Assembly (NCBI GenBank): GCA_963971575.1
Contig: OZ020617.1
Location: 41,450,606-41,514,605, forward strand
DNA length: 64,000 bases
From: Liopterus haemorrhoidalis
Lineage: Eukaryota; Arthropoda; Insecta; Coleoptera; Dytiscidae
Direction: 5' to 3'
Shown here: positions 1 to 10,086 of the stretch, one piece after another
Position numbering within the stretch: the stretch's first letter is position 1
Layout of the letters: the number at the start of each line of letters is the position of its first letter
Notes under the pieces: model-generated
Database searches by the model: none
The model's input: only the letters and a program-made list of their open reading frames with translations
Told to the model about the DNA's origin: nothing
Program-made: the position numbers and the translations under genes

Positions 1-37
1 TAAAATCGTAAAAAAATCATCCAACGAAAACCTTATA

Positions 38-963
38 AAAGGTGTCTCAAAAGAAATTTTATATTTAGTGGATCGATTAAAAAAAAAGTAAGCCGTATAT
101 AGAAAAAATGTTTATTAATTATTAAAATACACATTTTGGGGATTTATTTCTTAAAAATAATATCGTCTAAATGTAGACCCTCGCGTTCTCAGCACTCATT
201 TAATCGAACAGTAGAATTACTTATGACGTCTCGGCAGGTGGACTCAGAGATGGCTGCCATTTCGTGACGGATATTTTCTTTTAAATGCGCCAGTGAAGTC
301 GGTTTATTGGCGTAAACTTTAGATTTAAGATAACCCCATAGGAAAAAGTCCATAGGGGTTAAATCTGGACTGCTTGGAGGCCAATTTATGTTACCTCTCC
401 GGGAGATCAATTTACCTGAGAAAATTTACGAAATTAAGCCTCTGACTGGCATCTTGGGGCTTTAATTCTTGCATCAATTGAATTTTGTAGGGGTGCAGCT
501 TTAGGTCTTTGTGCATAATGCGATGTAATGATGATCTATGCACATTTAAAGCACGTGCGCGCTTCCGAATTGAAAGGTTCGGGTCGTCACGAACAGACTG
601 ATTAACATTCTCCACGTTTTCTACCGTTCTTGATGACCTAGGTCGCCCGGATTTTGATTTATCCAGCGTTGTACCAGTCTCTTCAAACTTTTTAACCCAA
701 TGTCGAATGAGAGGAATGCTTGGCGCATCATTTAAGTGGCGAAAACCTCGAATACTGCAGAATTTTCTACGCGCTACAGTCGCCGAATCACCGTTTTTGT
801 AAAACTCTCGCACGCATAACGCGCGGTCTGCTCCCGAGAAACACTCCATAGCGACTGAATTCCCAAGAGCCAGGCTACCGATTGACATAACCCCGCGCCC
901 CTCGGATACGTTGCGTTCACGCAGTAAGCTAAATAAATATAAAATTTCTTTTGAGACACCTTG
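38..963 (-). mobile_element. Mariner-type deletion derivative with 27-bp perfect TIRs
   Basis: GGTGTCTCAAAAGAAATTTT at 41 continues to 67 and is mirrored perfectly at 934-960. Both ends sit beside TA (36-37 and 964-965), the target duplication of IS630/Tc1/mariner elements. The 926-bp element carries two pieces of one transposase on the minus strand but lacks the middle of the gene, so it is a non-autonomous internal-deletion copy. Perfect termini suggest it moved relatively recently. Confidence 0.9.
189..849 (-). pseudogene. Internally deleted transposase (DUF4817-type N-term + DDE C-term)
   Basis: On the minus strand, the ATG at 849 opens MECFSGADRALCVREFYKNG and about 146 codons of an N-terminal helix-turn-helix region of the DUF4817 kind, with a basic SGRPRSSRTVENV hinge and ending LNFVNFLR at a stop (412-414). 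In a shifted frame from 410 down to 189 comes the C-terminal catalytic end, WPPSSPDLTPMDFFLWGYLK. Everything between, including the first two catalytic Asp residues, is missing, so it cannot be an active transposase. The joint at 410-414 is the deletion breakpoint plus a frameshift. Confidence 0.88.
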
Positions 964-965
964 TA

Positions 966-2232
966 TATATACGAGTAATATCCATTTTTTCACAAACTTG
1001 TTTTTTCGACGCTTACTGTCAACAAACTACTCGGTCAATTTATAAGTTGCCACTGATTTCATCATAACAAATGTCAAATTTTACGAATATAGAAATGACA
1101 CATTTCAATATTTCCATCTAGTGGTCGTTTGTAAAAACATAAACGGTAACCCTCGAAACAGAGCCACGCCAGTACTCAAATCGAGCATAGAGGTTGAAAA
1201 ATATTTACTTCTTGGGCTTATCTTAATTACAATACAAAGATAAGCTTCGCGTGTATAATATTTAGCTCATATCTCTCTAAGATAATCTAATCTACATAAA
1301 CTCGCGTATAATATCCACCACTCCCCTCTAATTACATAGAAACAATTAAATTTACATCTCAAATGAACAATCTGTGTAAAGTGATACATGAGAGAGTGAA
1401 ACACAATTTTCCTAACCTAACCTACATCTTAAGTCACATATACATACACCTTGATGTGACATTTGACCTGTATAGAAACACTGAAGGTAACATCAAGAAT
1501 TATTGCACATATAAAAACGACACGTTATAACTTGTAACCATGAAACAGTTAAAAATGCATCTGTTTAACTTTCTTTTGTTTTGATGATTTGTTTAGAATT
1601 TTTATGAACTATGAATCGAGATGATGTCATTTTGAACTATAAAAGTCAATTTTATTTGCAATTAATGTGGAATGTGTGAAAGGATTGCAATTGATACGAG
1701 TGTTTATTGAATAATGCAAGTCGTTTGATGCTCTGAATGTGTAAATATCATATTTCGTTTGAGAATTTGTTTGATATTGAGAAACCTATTCAAAACTTAA
1801 TACGGTAACACATAAGAATAGGGTGTTTATAGGCTTGGAGTTTCTAGAGAGGAGTTTTATTTGAAAAGAAGATCGTGTGTTATATAAATTTGCATCTTAA
1901 ATTCTATTTTTTAAAACATTTTTATTTAAAGGCTGTTCAAAAAAAAATCTAAAAATTGTCCTATAACTTAGAGAGATTGATCTAAAATCTGAAGGGGGAA
2001 AATATTAGAGTAATGCACACTAATATAAACTGGAACAATACAACCAACAAAATATTTTGATCTCTATAGAACCTTAAATATTTTAAAATATTTTGTGGGT
2101 ATGTTTTAGGGTATTTAATGAGGGCTCTTAAAGAGTAGATTAAAAACGAAAATGAATTTTTAAACATCTATACTTTTGATGCAACTTTTGTCATTATTTA
2201 AAAAAAAAGGTGTCCCTTGCTCTAATTAATAT
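966..2232. other. AT-rich non-coding stretch, nothing recognised
   Basis: Upstream intron or intergenic DNA of the shot locus. No exon-like frame, RNA gene or terminal-repeat pair was recognised on either strand. The short open frame at 1982-2167 on the minus strand has intron-like composition. Confidence 0.6.
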
Positions 2233-2363
2233 GGTATACTAGCGTCGGCGAATCAACGCATTTACGTCACAGTACGTAACAAACGACTGTATTGTTTGGA
2301 ACAATGCAAAGAATTGTTACGTCGTGTGACGTAACTGCGTTGATTCGCCGACGCTAGTTTACC
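2233..2363. repeat. 131-bp foldback (hairpin) element
   Basis: The two ends are reverse complements: ACTAGCGTCGGCGAATCAAC from 2238 and its complement ending at 2358, 23 bp without mismatch. The pairing continues inward with few mismatches (TTACGTCAC/GTGACGTAA, GTAACAA/TTGTTAC). GGTA and TACC extend the pair outward with one mismatch. Length and near-full self-complementarity fit a foldback miniature element. No coding capacity. Confidence 0.85.
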
Positions 2364-2415
2364 TACAAAATTCTAAAATGTCAATGCAAATTCACATTCC
2401 ACAGCAATTTTTCGG

Positions 2416-2745
2416 GGTTTTTAGCTATAACCAAAAAACCCTTATAACGTCACTCATGTGTCTGTGCGTCTGTCTGTCTGTTCGGTAGAAATTGAAGTCA
2501 TTCGTTTCTATGGTTTCACTGTTGGAATTTTAAATTTTCACATACCAAACGTCAAACATGGAATAACCCAAGCACGATCCCTTCTCGTGACAACCTAAAA
2601 GAACGAAATTCCCATTTACTTCCGCCTAATCGTTTGGAATAGCCTGTAAAAGTTCTACTATTCGTTAATTGTTTTTAAAGTTTACGCGGACTCCTCAGAT
2701 TTTATCGCGGACCGGTGATTGAGAAAGACAGCTCTAAACTGTACA
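2416..2745 (+). repeat. Dispersed repeat family A, truncated copy, plus hAT-like tail
   Basis: It has the family A order: a decayed GGGTTTTTAGCTATAACC end, AAAAAACCCTTATAACGTCA, a TGTC tract, then TTCGGTAGAAATTG. Downstream, TCGCGGACCGGTGATTGAGA near 2694 resembles the right end of the small hAT element at 27884-28117 (CGCGGACCAGCGATTAAGA). Both are fragments. Confidence 0.6.
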
Positions 2746-3208
2746 AATGTATCCTGAGTGTTATTTGATGTTTTACATTATTTTCTTTGCATTCTTAGAA
2801 GCATTCCCACACTTATTGAAATGATCTGTTGTCGATAATCTAATTCGACTTAAACACAGATTCCAACAATAATCAATAAATTCCTGCTCTGAAATTATTA
2901 GAGTAATAAAATCTATTAAGTCAGTAATAAGCACGTTTTAAACAGGAGTATAAAAAGCATCATTAGATTTAATACCATTGATTATTTCTAACGGATATGC
3001 ACAATCAGGATTATGAAAAAACCCGAACGAGTTTGCTATTAGAATAAATGCGGAATGTTGTAAGAAAAATTACAGGAAATTTACGTTAAAGTGTTACCTC
3101 TGTTACTATTGTTAATCTTGTTTTTATGAAGTCTTTTGTTTTGAAATTATTTTGTAACTGTTATGACTATAATTTTCTTGTGGGTTATGACTATGGGACA
3201 TTTATGTG

Positions 3209-3412
3209 CAACCCGTTACGCCATCCGAAAGCAATCTATAGACATTATGGGTACTTATAGGCAATTGGTTGATTCGGTGCGCACTCGTAACGTTACATGT
3301 TAATATGTAAATATCACAAGTGCGCGCAGAATCAACCAATTAGGTTGACCAATAGTTGACCCGTAACGCCTATATATTGCTTACAGAACGCGTTACGAGT
3401 TGTAACGCGTTG
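3209..3412. repeat. 204-bp foldback element
   Basis: CAACCCGTTACGCCATCC at 3209 pairs imperfectly with the complement of GTAACGCGTTG ending 3412. An inner pair, CCAATTGGTTGATTCGGTGC and its partner GCAGAATCAACCAATTAGG (about 3250-3345), is stronger. It is an old inverted-repeat miniature element; no flanking duplication could be assigned with confidence. Confidence 0.7.
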
Positions 3413-3420
3413 TGAGTAAT

Positions 3421-3835
3421 AAATAATAAGTAAGATATTTCAAGACTTTGGAGTTGGGGTGACTCCCGTAACTCTCCAAATTACATTGAATTGAAAATGT
3501 GCATAGAAAAAAAAAAAAATGTTTTTGTATTATAAACAATTTTTGTCAATAATAAGGAAGATATTTCAAAAGTTTAGTTTTAAGATGTCCCCCCATAACT
3601 CCTCAAATATTCATCCAAGTGAAAAAATGCATTGAATAAAAAAGATTGTTTCCTTATTGTTAACATTTTACTGTTGGTAAGGGAAATATTTTAAGTTTTT
3701 AAGTAAACAGTTTTAATCCCGAAACACCTCCTTGGAATAAAAATTGAGATGTCATATAGCCATGTTCGAATCCTGGTTTTACTGTTATCGTACTAAATTT
3801 CGTGAAAATATATTCGACCGTTTTTTTACACATTT
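3421..3835 (+). repeat. Dispersed repeat family B, copy 1
   Basis: Two to three diverged sub-units, each with AAGTAAGATATTTCAA-, CATAACTCCTCAAATATTCA-, AAAATGCATTGAATAAAA- and TTTTTGTC-like blocks. They end in ATATAGCCATGTTCGAATCC, which resembles a tRNA B box. The same order recurs at 43195-43640 and 47040-47360. No A box was found at the right distance, so SINE status is unproven. Confidence 0.65.
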
Positions 3836-3859
3836 TCATAAATACTCCATTTTTCTGTT

Positions 3860-4110
3860 GCCTTCCCAAGTATCTTGTCTATCAATTCTCTCTACATCTT
3901 CTGTTAGCTGTTATCCTTCCTTAGTGAGACCATGCCATGGGCTAATATTTGGTCTACCTTTCCAGATTTTATTTACAAGTCTTTAATATTTTGTCATTTT
4001 TTTCATCCTCATCACGTGTCCTGTCCATTGTAATCACCTACCTCTATTTTTTTTTTCTGGTGCCGTTTTAGTATATTCCTATTGTTTATCATGGTGCCGA
4101 GGTATTTGTA
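3860..4110 (-). repeat. Probable LINE-derived fragment, antisense
   Basis: The pyrimidine-rich plus strand (TATCTTGTCTATCAATTCTC, CATGTCC/CGTGTCCTGTCCATTG) resembles the complement of decayed non-LTR retrotransposon sequence, of the same general kind as 7270-7650 and 31896-32204. There is no intact frame, and the family is not assignable by eye. Confidence 0.4.
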
Positions 4111-4769
4111 ATTTATTAATTTAATTGGTTATCTTTTCAAGTTTTTACTAACCATGAGATGCTTGATTTTTTAATTTCTGATGCTTTTTTGAGCTTTACA
4201 ACCGCATTTGAAATAATATACAGTCTTCTGCATACCATTTTATTTTGTATTATTATTATTGTGCGCTTCGTAAAAATGTTGCACATAAATGTATTCCTAG
4301 ATAACTTTTGTTTTGTTTCCTTAACTTATATATCAACATAAAATTAACTAAAATGTATTCTAAGAAGTCAAAACGCGCTTACAATACAAAATCTTCTAAC
4401 ACTAACATAAAAATTGTGGAATTTGATATAATTATTTAAAAATGCAATTCATTTTAGCATCCGTGACAGTTCCAAGTGTGTCAATTTTTTTCATGATGAT
4501 GTCATATTTATTTTTTTGATAACGGTAACGAAATTACATATTCATGGTGGTAAAAAATAAATTAATATTTTGACAAGCGTTGATAATTAAATGATTTTAT
4601 GCATAAATGTAATCAATTTAAATGGCAATTAGTTGCTATTCTATTTAGTTTTTATGCAATCGAAGTTTGAATGGGTTATGACTTTTTTATATTCCATATT
4701 GTTAATCGAAGACCCACCTACGATGATTGGAATGTCTATTTGTTAATTAATATATTTATTTATTTTTAG
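4111..4769. other. AT-rich sequence up to the first exon in the window
   Basis: Intron of shot leading to the acceptor at 4769. It includes poly-T tracts before the acceptor. No other feature recognised. Confidence 0.6.
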
Positions 4770-5259
4770 ATGTGGATACTCATGAGATTGATGAGAAGTC
4801 TCTTATTACCTATATATCGTCTCTCTACGATGTATTCCCGGATCCTCCCGCTATCCATCCTTTATACGATCTGGAAGCCCAGCAGCGTACCCAGGAATAC
4901 AGGGAACTTGCCTCTTCCCTTCATCTTTGGATTAGGGAGAAGCACAGCATCATGCAAGACCGAACTTTCCCGAACACTCTGATCGAATTGAAGAAACTTG
5001 CAGCCGAAAGCGCCCGATTTAGAACCGACGAGGTCCCACCAAGACAGAGAGATAAGCAGAGATTGGCACATATTTTCAGGGAATTGGATAAGTATTTTGA
5101 AGCTATAGGAGAGATTGATGTAGAACCTGAGTTGCATATCGATAGTCTGGAGAAACATTGGAGCAGACTTATGATTTCTTATCAGGAAAGAGATCATGCT
5201 ATTTTGGAAGAGTTGAAGAAATTGGAAAGATTACAAAGGTTGGCCGAGAAAGTCCACAG
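4770..5259 (+). CDS. shot: shot exon: end of CH2 and start of plakin domain
   Basis: The acceptor is TTTTTAG ending at 4769 and the donor is GTTTGT at 5260. The first two bases complete a codon begun in the previous exon, and reading starts V-D-T-H-E at 4772. The first ~30 residues (DEKSLITYISSLYDVFP) are the terminal helix of the second calponin-homology domain. From there to the end is the first spectrin-like repeat of the plakin domain, rich in E, K and L, closing with LERLQRLAEKVHR. CH2 stabilises the actin contact made by CH1; the following repeats form a rigid rod. About 163 codons, ending with two bases of an Arg codon. The rest of CH2 is not present upstream in the window. An ATG in another frame at 4770 is irrelevant because this is an internal exon. 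Confidence 0.95.
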
Positions 5260-6062
5260 GTTTGTTAAATATTATTTAATTCAAACAATGACTGAACAAA
5301 AATAACACCATTTATTTCGGAACGAAAACGAAAAATAATATTTCTATTCTTTACGTTTTTGCCTATTATAATTATTTAATTTTTTACCATAACATAAATA
5401 AGTATTTTTAACTTAACGTATCAGAACAGACTGCGTAATAGTTAATTTTTAAATCACTAATTTTATAATGATTTGATATTTAAGAGATTACATAAAGTGC
5501 AAGGAAATCTTTTAATCCATAATTGTCCCTTTCATTTAGTATTGCCTCATAAAACGATAAAATGGGTATTTGTAAAAAGAATAGTATATTGTACAACTAG
5601 TGCAGAATATATATTCTTTTACCATTTTTCAATAAATAAGTAATCAAGAATATACAATGTAAATATGGTTAACAGCCATAAATGAGCGCGCAGCCAGTAC
5701 GGGAATGAAAATTCTCGGAAACTGCACATGCGAATTGCTGCGAATTTATTCTTTCCTGCGCAACGCACATGCGCATTGGAGCGCATTTATCAGTCCCGCA
5801 TTGCCTGCTAGCGCATGAGGGTAACATGTGAAATAAAGCTAATATCCTGTCAACTAACAGTATCGAAATGAGACAGGTCCATAGTAGTCGTAGGAAAAAA
5901 TCTTTATGAACTCCCACATCGTATAATTAGAGAACAAACCGAAAAACATTAATGCCCGGTTGCATAAACGACTTAAATCTAGTTATAAACTAAAACTCGA
6001 TATAAAACCCAATGTTATCTAACCATGCTTTGCGTTGCTAGGTAACTTTGTTAAAAAGAGCG
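5260..6062. other. Intron with a small GC-richer direct repeat
   Basis: Mostly featureless AT-rich intron. CACATGCGAATTGCTGCGAA at 5724 and CACATGCGCATTGGAGCGCA at 5767 form a diverged 24-bp direct repeat (20 of 24 positions match) in a locally GC-richer island (5685-5830). The minus-strand open frame there (5669-5917) is judged fortuitous. Confidence 0.55.
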
Positions 6063-6432
6063 TATCACACTAGAATGCTGTCTAAGTTTTCTTTTTGTAA
6101 GTTTTTTTTTTTTTTTAAGTTCAAGTCTAGATCTCGACTTATCACTCAGTATTTGAATATTACTTATAAGACTTCGAAATTCTTTGTTTGCACATGCGTA
6201 CATCGTGAGAGTTAACAGATTTACATTGAATTTAATGTACAAAAAAAAAAAAAAAAAAAACTGTCCTCAACGTAAACAGAAGACAAAGACGCATAGCGTT
6301 TTGATAAACCTGGGTAGAAAGACGAAGGAATTGAATCATGTTTCATTTGCCTATATCACGCAAACGACTTCGATTCGAATGCATTAACTTACATTTTCCA
6401 GGTTTAGACATTAGAATAATTCTAGTGTGATA
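6063..6432. mobile_element. MITE-like element with TATCACACTAGAAT ends
   Basis: TATCACACTAGAAT at 6063-6076 is mirrored at 6419-6432. The core TCACACTAGAA is shared with the ends of the element at 13324-13941, implying one family. A 20-base A tract lies inside (about 6241-6260). Non-coding; outer limits are approximate. Confidence 0.65.
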
Positions 6433-6626
6433 AGACCTTAACAAATTTTAAAAGTTTTATGGTGTACATAAGTGAAACCGGTTAAAAGCGGTATTAAATA
6501 TTATCAATTTCGTTTTTGCCCGTGAACAAAAATAGAAAACTAAAAAAATTCGGTTAATACCATTATTTAGTTTTTGTTCAGTTCTCAGTCCCTAATTTCA
6601 AACTAATGCTTATTAAATTTCTGTAG

Positions 6627-7050
6627 AGAAATGAAGCAGACCGATTCTCGCCTCGACAGCCTCGAACGTCGAGTTGAAGAAGAATCTAAACACCTCGATC
6701 GAAAACATCCACTCGAAGCTAAACATAACGCTGATTTACTCGAACAAGACATCAGTCAAACTGAACAAGTTATTCAAGGCTTGTTCTCCGACGTCCAAAC
6801 ATTGAGAGAAGGACGATATTCCCAGGCATCAGAACTTCATAAGAGAGTTACCAAACTGCATCAGAGATGGGTCTCACTGAGATCTATGTTGCATACCAAG
6901 TTGTTAAGTCAATTGGCAAGTTTGTCTTTCCCGGTTGAAGAAAGAACAGTTACCAGACAAACCAGGATTGTGCTTGAAACTAGAGATGTTGATACCAATC
7001 CACATTTCAGATCCCTGCAGGAGGCTACTGAATGGTGTAGAAATAAACTG
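6627..7050 (+). CDS. shot: shot exon: plakin-domain spectrin repeat
   Basis: The acceptor CTGTAG ends at 6626 and the donor is GTAAGC at 7051. The first base completes the split Arg codon from 5259, then the frame reads E-M-K-Q-T-D-S-R-L-D-S-L-E-R-R-V for 141 codons, ending in phase 0. It is fully helical and charged, with spectrin-repeat heptads; the W in HQRWVSLRSML and the W in ATEWCRNKL are the hydrophobic landmarks of such repeats. A loop around residues 100-125 (SFPVEERTVTRQ) separates two helical blocks, as in the plakin domains of Shot and dystonin. No enzymatic motif is present. It joins in frame to 8089 with KL followed by KQLQEAD. Confidence 0.95.
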
Positions 7051-8088
7051 GTAAGCTAATTTTCGTTTTATTTGAAATTTCTGTAACATTTGAGCACACC
7101 ACTTCTATTACCATAATGCCCTGAAATTGGACAATTCTAATGTCACCGTCGATGCAGATGGTGAGAGTATCAAATACTCCAACGAGAACCTGGAGGACTG
7201 ACATGGAGAAGGGTTTCTTGTGAGTAGCCGGAGCACACTAGAAAAGTAATCCGATATTGATATGTCGCGTCACGAACTCTGAATTTATCATCATTTACCA
7301 GCCGAATTCGTCCGCTGCTGAATATAGGTCTTCCCACTACTCTTCCAAATCTTTCTGTCTTAGGCTGATAATAGCCAATTTTAGCCAATTCTCTTAATAT
7401 TATCCGACCATCTGATTGGTGGTCTACTTCTACTACTAGTAGTCTCGTAGTATCCATTGGAGAATTTTACTTGTATACCTATCATAAGCCAATCTTGCAA
7501 CATGTCCGGTACATTTTTATTTCAAGTTTTCTACTTACTCTCTTACGTCACATCTGTTTTCTGACCCATTCATTCGTTTTACGGTCCAAAATAATTTTCT
7601 TTTCGTACATAATACAAAGATGTATCTTAAACAAGAAACACCATCACTTTTAAAAATGCCTTTTCGTATTCGTGGGTAAAATTCCCACTCACACAAACAT
7701 ATGACTTTTTACACAGTCGTTGTATAAATATCAATTTTTAAAGGCAAATGGTTTCCCAACCGTTGCCCATCTTAGATTAATTCATTGGATTAGTAGATTA
7801 GTAAGTATCCACCGATAGTAGTCATGGTTCAGGTTTTTGTAATGTGCTACTAGTCAAATGGACTTATCAGCTATTCTGAATCATTCACTGGGAGCTTTGT
7901 TTTATCGATATTTATCTTAAGATCTACCTTCTCCGCGCCTTTTACTAAATCCGGCAGCATCTTGTTTAATTGTTTTAGTTAAAAAATATGCAAGTCTAAA
8001 TTGTCTGGCGTCAGTAGATTGTAACAGCTGGGCAGTTTAGTTAGCAATATAGTATCTTGCTCATTAACTCATCAATTTTTCTTTACAG
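7051..8088. repeat. Intron with LINE-related 3'-region sequence (about 7170-7650)
   Basis: CGTCCGCTGCTGAATATAGG (near 7308) followed by CTTCCAAATCTTTCTGTCTT, GGTGGTCTACTTCT and CAACATGTCCGGTACAT has the block order of a very common insect RTE/Jockey-type LINE-associated repeat, recognised from memory and not by search. The open frame on the minus strand (7170-7457) is a shadow of this repeat. The remainder to 8088 is plain intron. Confidence 0.55.
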
Positions 8089-8457
8089 AAACAACTGCAA
8101 GAAGCAGATTATGGTTCAGACTTACCTTCCGTCCAGCACGAACTTGATATACACCAACGTGAACATAAACAGATCGACCAATTCCATTCTAAAGTTGAAA
8201 TTTGTGCGAAAGCCAAATTAAACTTCCATGGCGAAGAATTGTCTTTGTACACACAACATTTCAGTCAACTGCAGAAGATTTATGCTGAACTTTCAGCGCT
8301 TTCCAACAATAGACTTTCCGATCTAGACAGTCTACTTGATTTCATTCAATCAGCTACAAATGAACTTGTTTGGTTGAATGAAAAGGAAGAAGTTGAAGTT
8401 TCCAGAGATTGGGCTGATAAAAATTTGAATGTACAACAGATAGAATCGTATTACGAG
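8089..8457 (+). CDS. shot: shot exon: plakin-domain spectrin repeat
   Basis: The acceptor TTTACAG ends at 8088 and the donor is GTGAGA at 8458. It holds 123 codons and is phase 0 on both sides. It carries one spectrin-repeat core, with conserved elements HQREHKQIDQFHSKVE near the start and the LVWLNEKEEVEVSRDW block near the end, which is typical of plakin-domain repeats. It is structural and acts as a spacer between the actin-binding domains and the SH3-containing module. An ATG at 8239 falls inside the exon and is not a start. Translation past 8457 would add intronic residues (VRFIFCYLN) before a stop, so the donor defines the end. Confidence 0.94.
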
Positions 8458-8800
8458 GTGAGATTTATTTTTTGCTACTTAAATTTGCTTTTAATTTTTT
8501 ACTAAATGCCAATTTAGATGTTTAGTTACTTAACTTGAAGTTGGCTGAACTGATTTAATGACTAGTTTGGTCTAAAATTTAGATTAATATTGCTACATTA
8601 GAAGTAAAGTAAGCAAGCTTTATTCAAGTAATTATATTTAAGATATTAAATTTTTATAAGTGGATATCTTGGATAATAAATTCACAAGGCAGAATTACTT
8701 TGCTTTTCAGAAACAGCAGTTTTGTAATGGCTTTTTTAAACATTACTTACATATATGCTTCTTTTTGTAAAACAACACTAAATTAACACATTGTAAGCGG
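8458..8800. other. Plain intron
   Basis: AT-rich sequence after the donor at 8458. No feature recognised. Confidence 0.6.
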
Positions 8801-8819
8801 GCTGGAAGAAGCGTAGTAT

Positions 8820-9020
8820 AAAGCTTGCGGGGACGACAAATAAGTCGTTGAGGGTAACTTGAACGAACTTAAAACCTTCTTCTTTTACGTCATTTCTTTT
8901 CGAAGGTAGGTAATTATCTTAGGTCTTTTGTATTTCAATCTAACAGCTCAGAATAGATCTATAGACGTGTATCTGAAGGTGGACTTTTCAGCCATGAAAT
9001 TCTACAACTGACGATTCTTT
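8820..9020. repeat. Dispersed repeat family C, copy 1
   Basis: It shares with 17075-17320 the order: AGGTAGGTAATTATCTTAG-like block, an AGCTC-GAATAGATCTATAGA block with T-G-ATATC following, and CTACAACTGACGATTC- versus CTACGACTGACGCTTG-. Fragmentary; class unknown, possibly LINE 3' sequence. Confidence 0.55.
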
Positions 9021-9135
9021 GAAAAGAATATTGCCCTGGATGAAGTTATTGTAGCTCGTACTTCTTGTATTCTTGTAGATCTTCTTGTCTTATAGAATTG
9101 GTTGTAAAGTTTAAATTTTATCTGTATAACTACTA

Positions 9136-9556
9136 CTCCCTCCGTTCTAAAATAAGTGTCCGATTTTAGTTTTTTTAATGGATTATTGAAATAATGAAAT
9201 TAAATGTGTCAGTAGTTATTTATTTAAATTAGTCTTCGATTTGGGTTTCTTTAACGTCATTCAATCATTACAACACAAAGTGTCCCCCTCCAGTATTGGT
9301 GAACTCATTGCGACCGTGCATGGAACATGGGATGAAATAACCGCGGAAAACCTAACAATTGTTTCATTGCACTGCAGAAGTGTATGGAATTGACCATGTT
9401 TCATAGAGGAGGCAACGATTACAAGCTTCCTCACATTTAGTTTAGTTGTGAAAATATACGTTATATATCCCTTTGCATATATTTTTATGAAATTGGACAC
9501 TTATTTTCGAACAAATAAAATTCCTAAATCGGACACTTATTTTGGAATGGAGGGAG
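9136..9556. mobile_element. Stowaway-like MITE with CTCCCTCCGTTC ends
   Basis: CTCCCTCCGTTCTAAAATAA at 9136 is mirrored, with a few mismatches, by the end at 9556 (complement of TTATTTTGGAATGGAGGGAG). The inverted repeats run about 30 bp, and TA flanks both sides (9134-9135, 9557-9558). A second partial copy of the terminal motif (GGACACTTATTTTCGAACAA) lies just inside the right end. 421 bp, no transposase; Tc1/mariner superfamily by its ends. Confidence 0.85.
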
Positions 9557-9571
9557 TAATATGTTTGTACC

Positions 9572-9860
9572 AGTAGAGCAGTGTCTTTCAATTTTTTAAC
9601 TGTCGCAAACCTCTTTTAACCATTGGTTTTACAGGCGGACCCCTGAAACTTATAATTATAAGGAGGAAAAGAAATTTTGGTTGGTGTAATTATGGTTAAA
9701 ATATTTATTAAAATAAGATACAAAAGTAGGTAAAAATTTCATCAATATGAACCGGTGTTTCTCAACCGCCAGCTTGCAAATTGTTGCTGGTTCGTTGTAA
9801 AATTTAACCGGACTGCGAAAAGTACTTCGCGTGTTTGGTTTAAATTGATCAGTCAAACAA
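9572..9860. repeat. hAT-like terminal fragments
   Basis: CAGTGTCTTTCAATTTTTTA at 9576 and GGTGTTTCTCAACCGCC near 9752 resemble degenerate hAT ends (CAGTGKTTCTCAACC type). No matching 8-bp duplication was found, so this is a weak call. Confidence 0.35.
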
Positions 9861-10086
9861 AGAGGTGTTAAAAGCCCGCATAGAATGTGTCAAAACCAAA
9901 CAATGTCTTTGTTTTGTGTTGTCTAGATTTGTAATTTATGTATAATTTATTAACACTTTTGTACAGTGCACTTATATTAATTATTTTCTTTAATTGCATG
10001 CTTAGAGAAATTTTGGATCTGGAGATGAGGTAAACTAACACTAACTTACCTAAACGTACTCCCATTAATTTGCTTTTATTTTACAG

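Noticed and set aside
1..4769. Search for upstream CH1/CH2 exons of shot
   Set aside because: No frame with CH-domain motifs was found on the plus strand here; those exons must lie left of the window.
5669..5917. 82-codon minus-strand frame in a GC-richer island
   Set aside because: Cys/Met-rich product explained by repeated GCGCAT words; no family and no splice sites.
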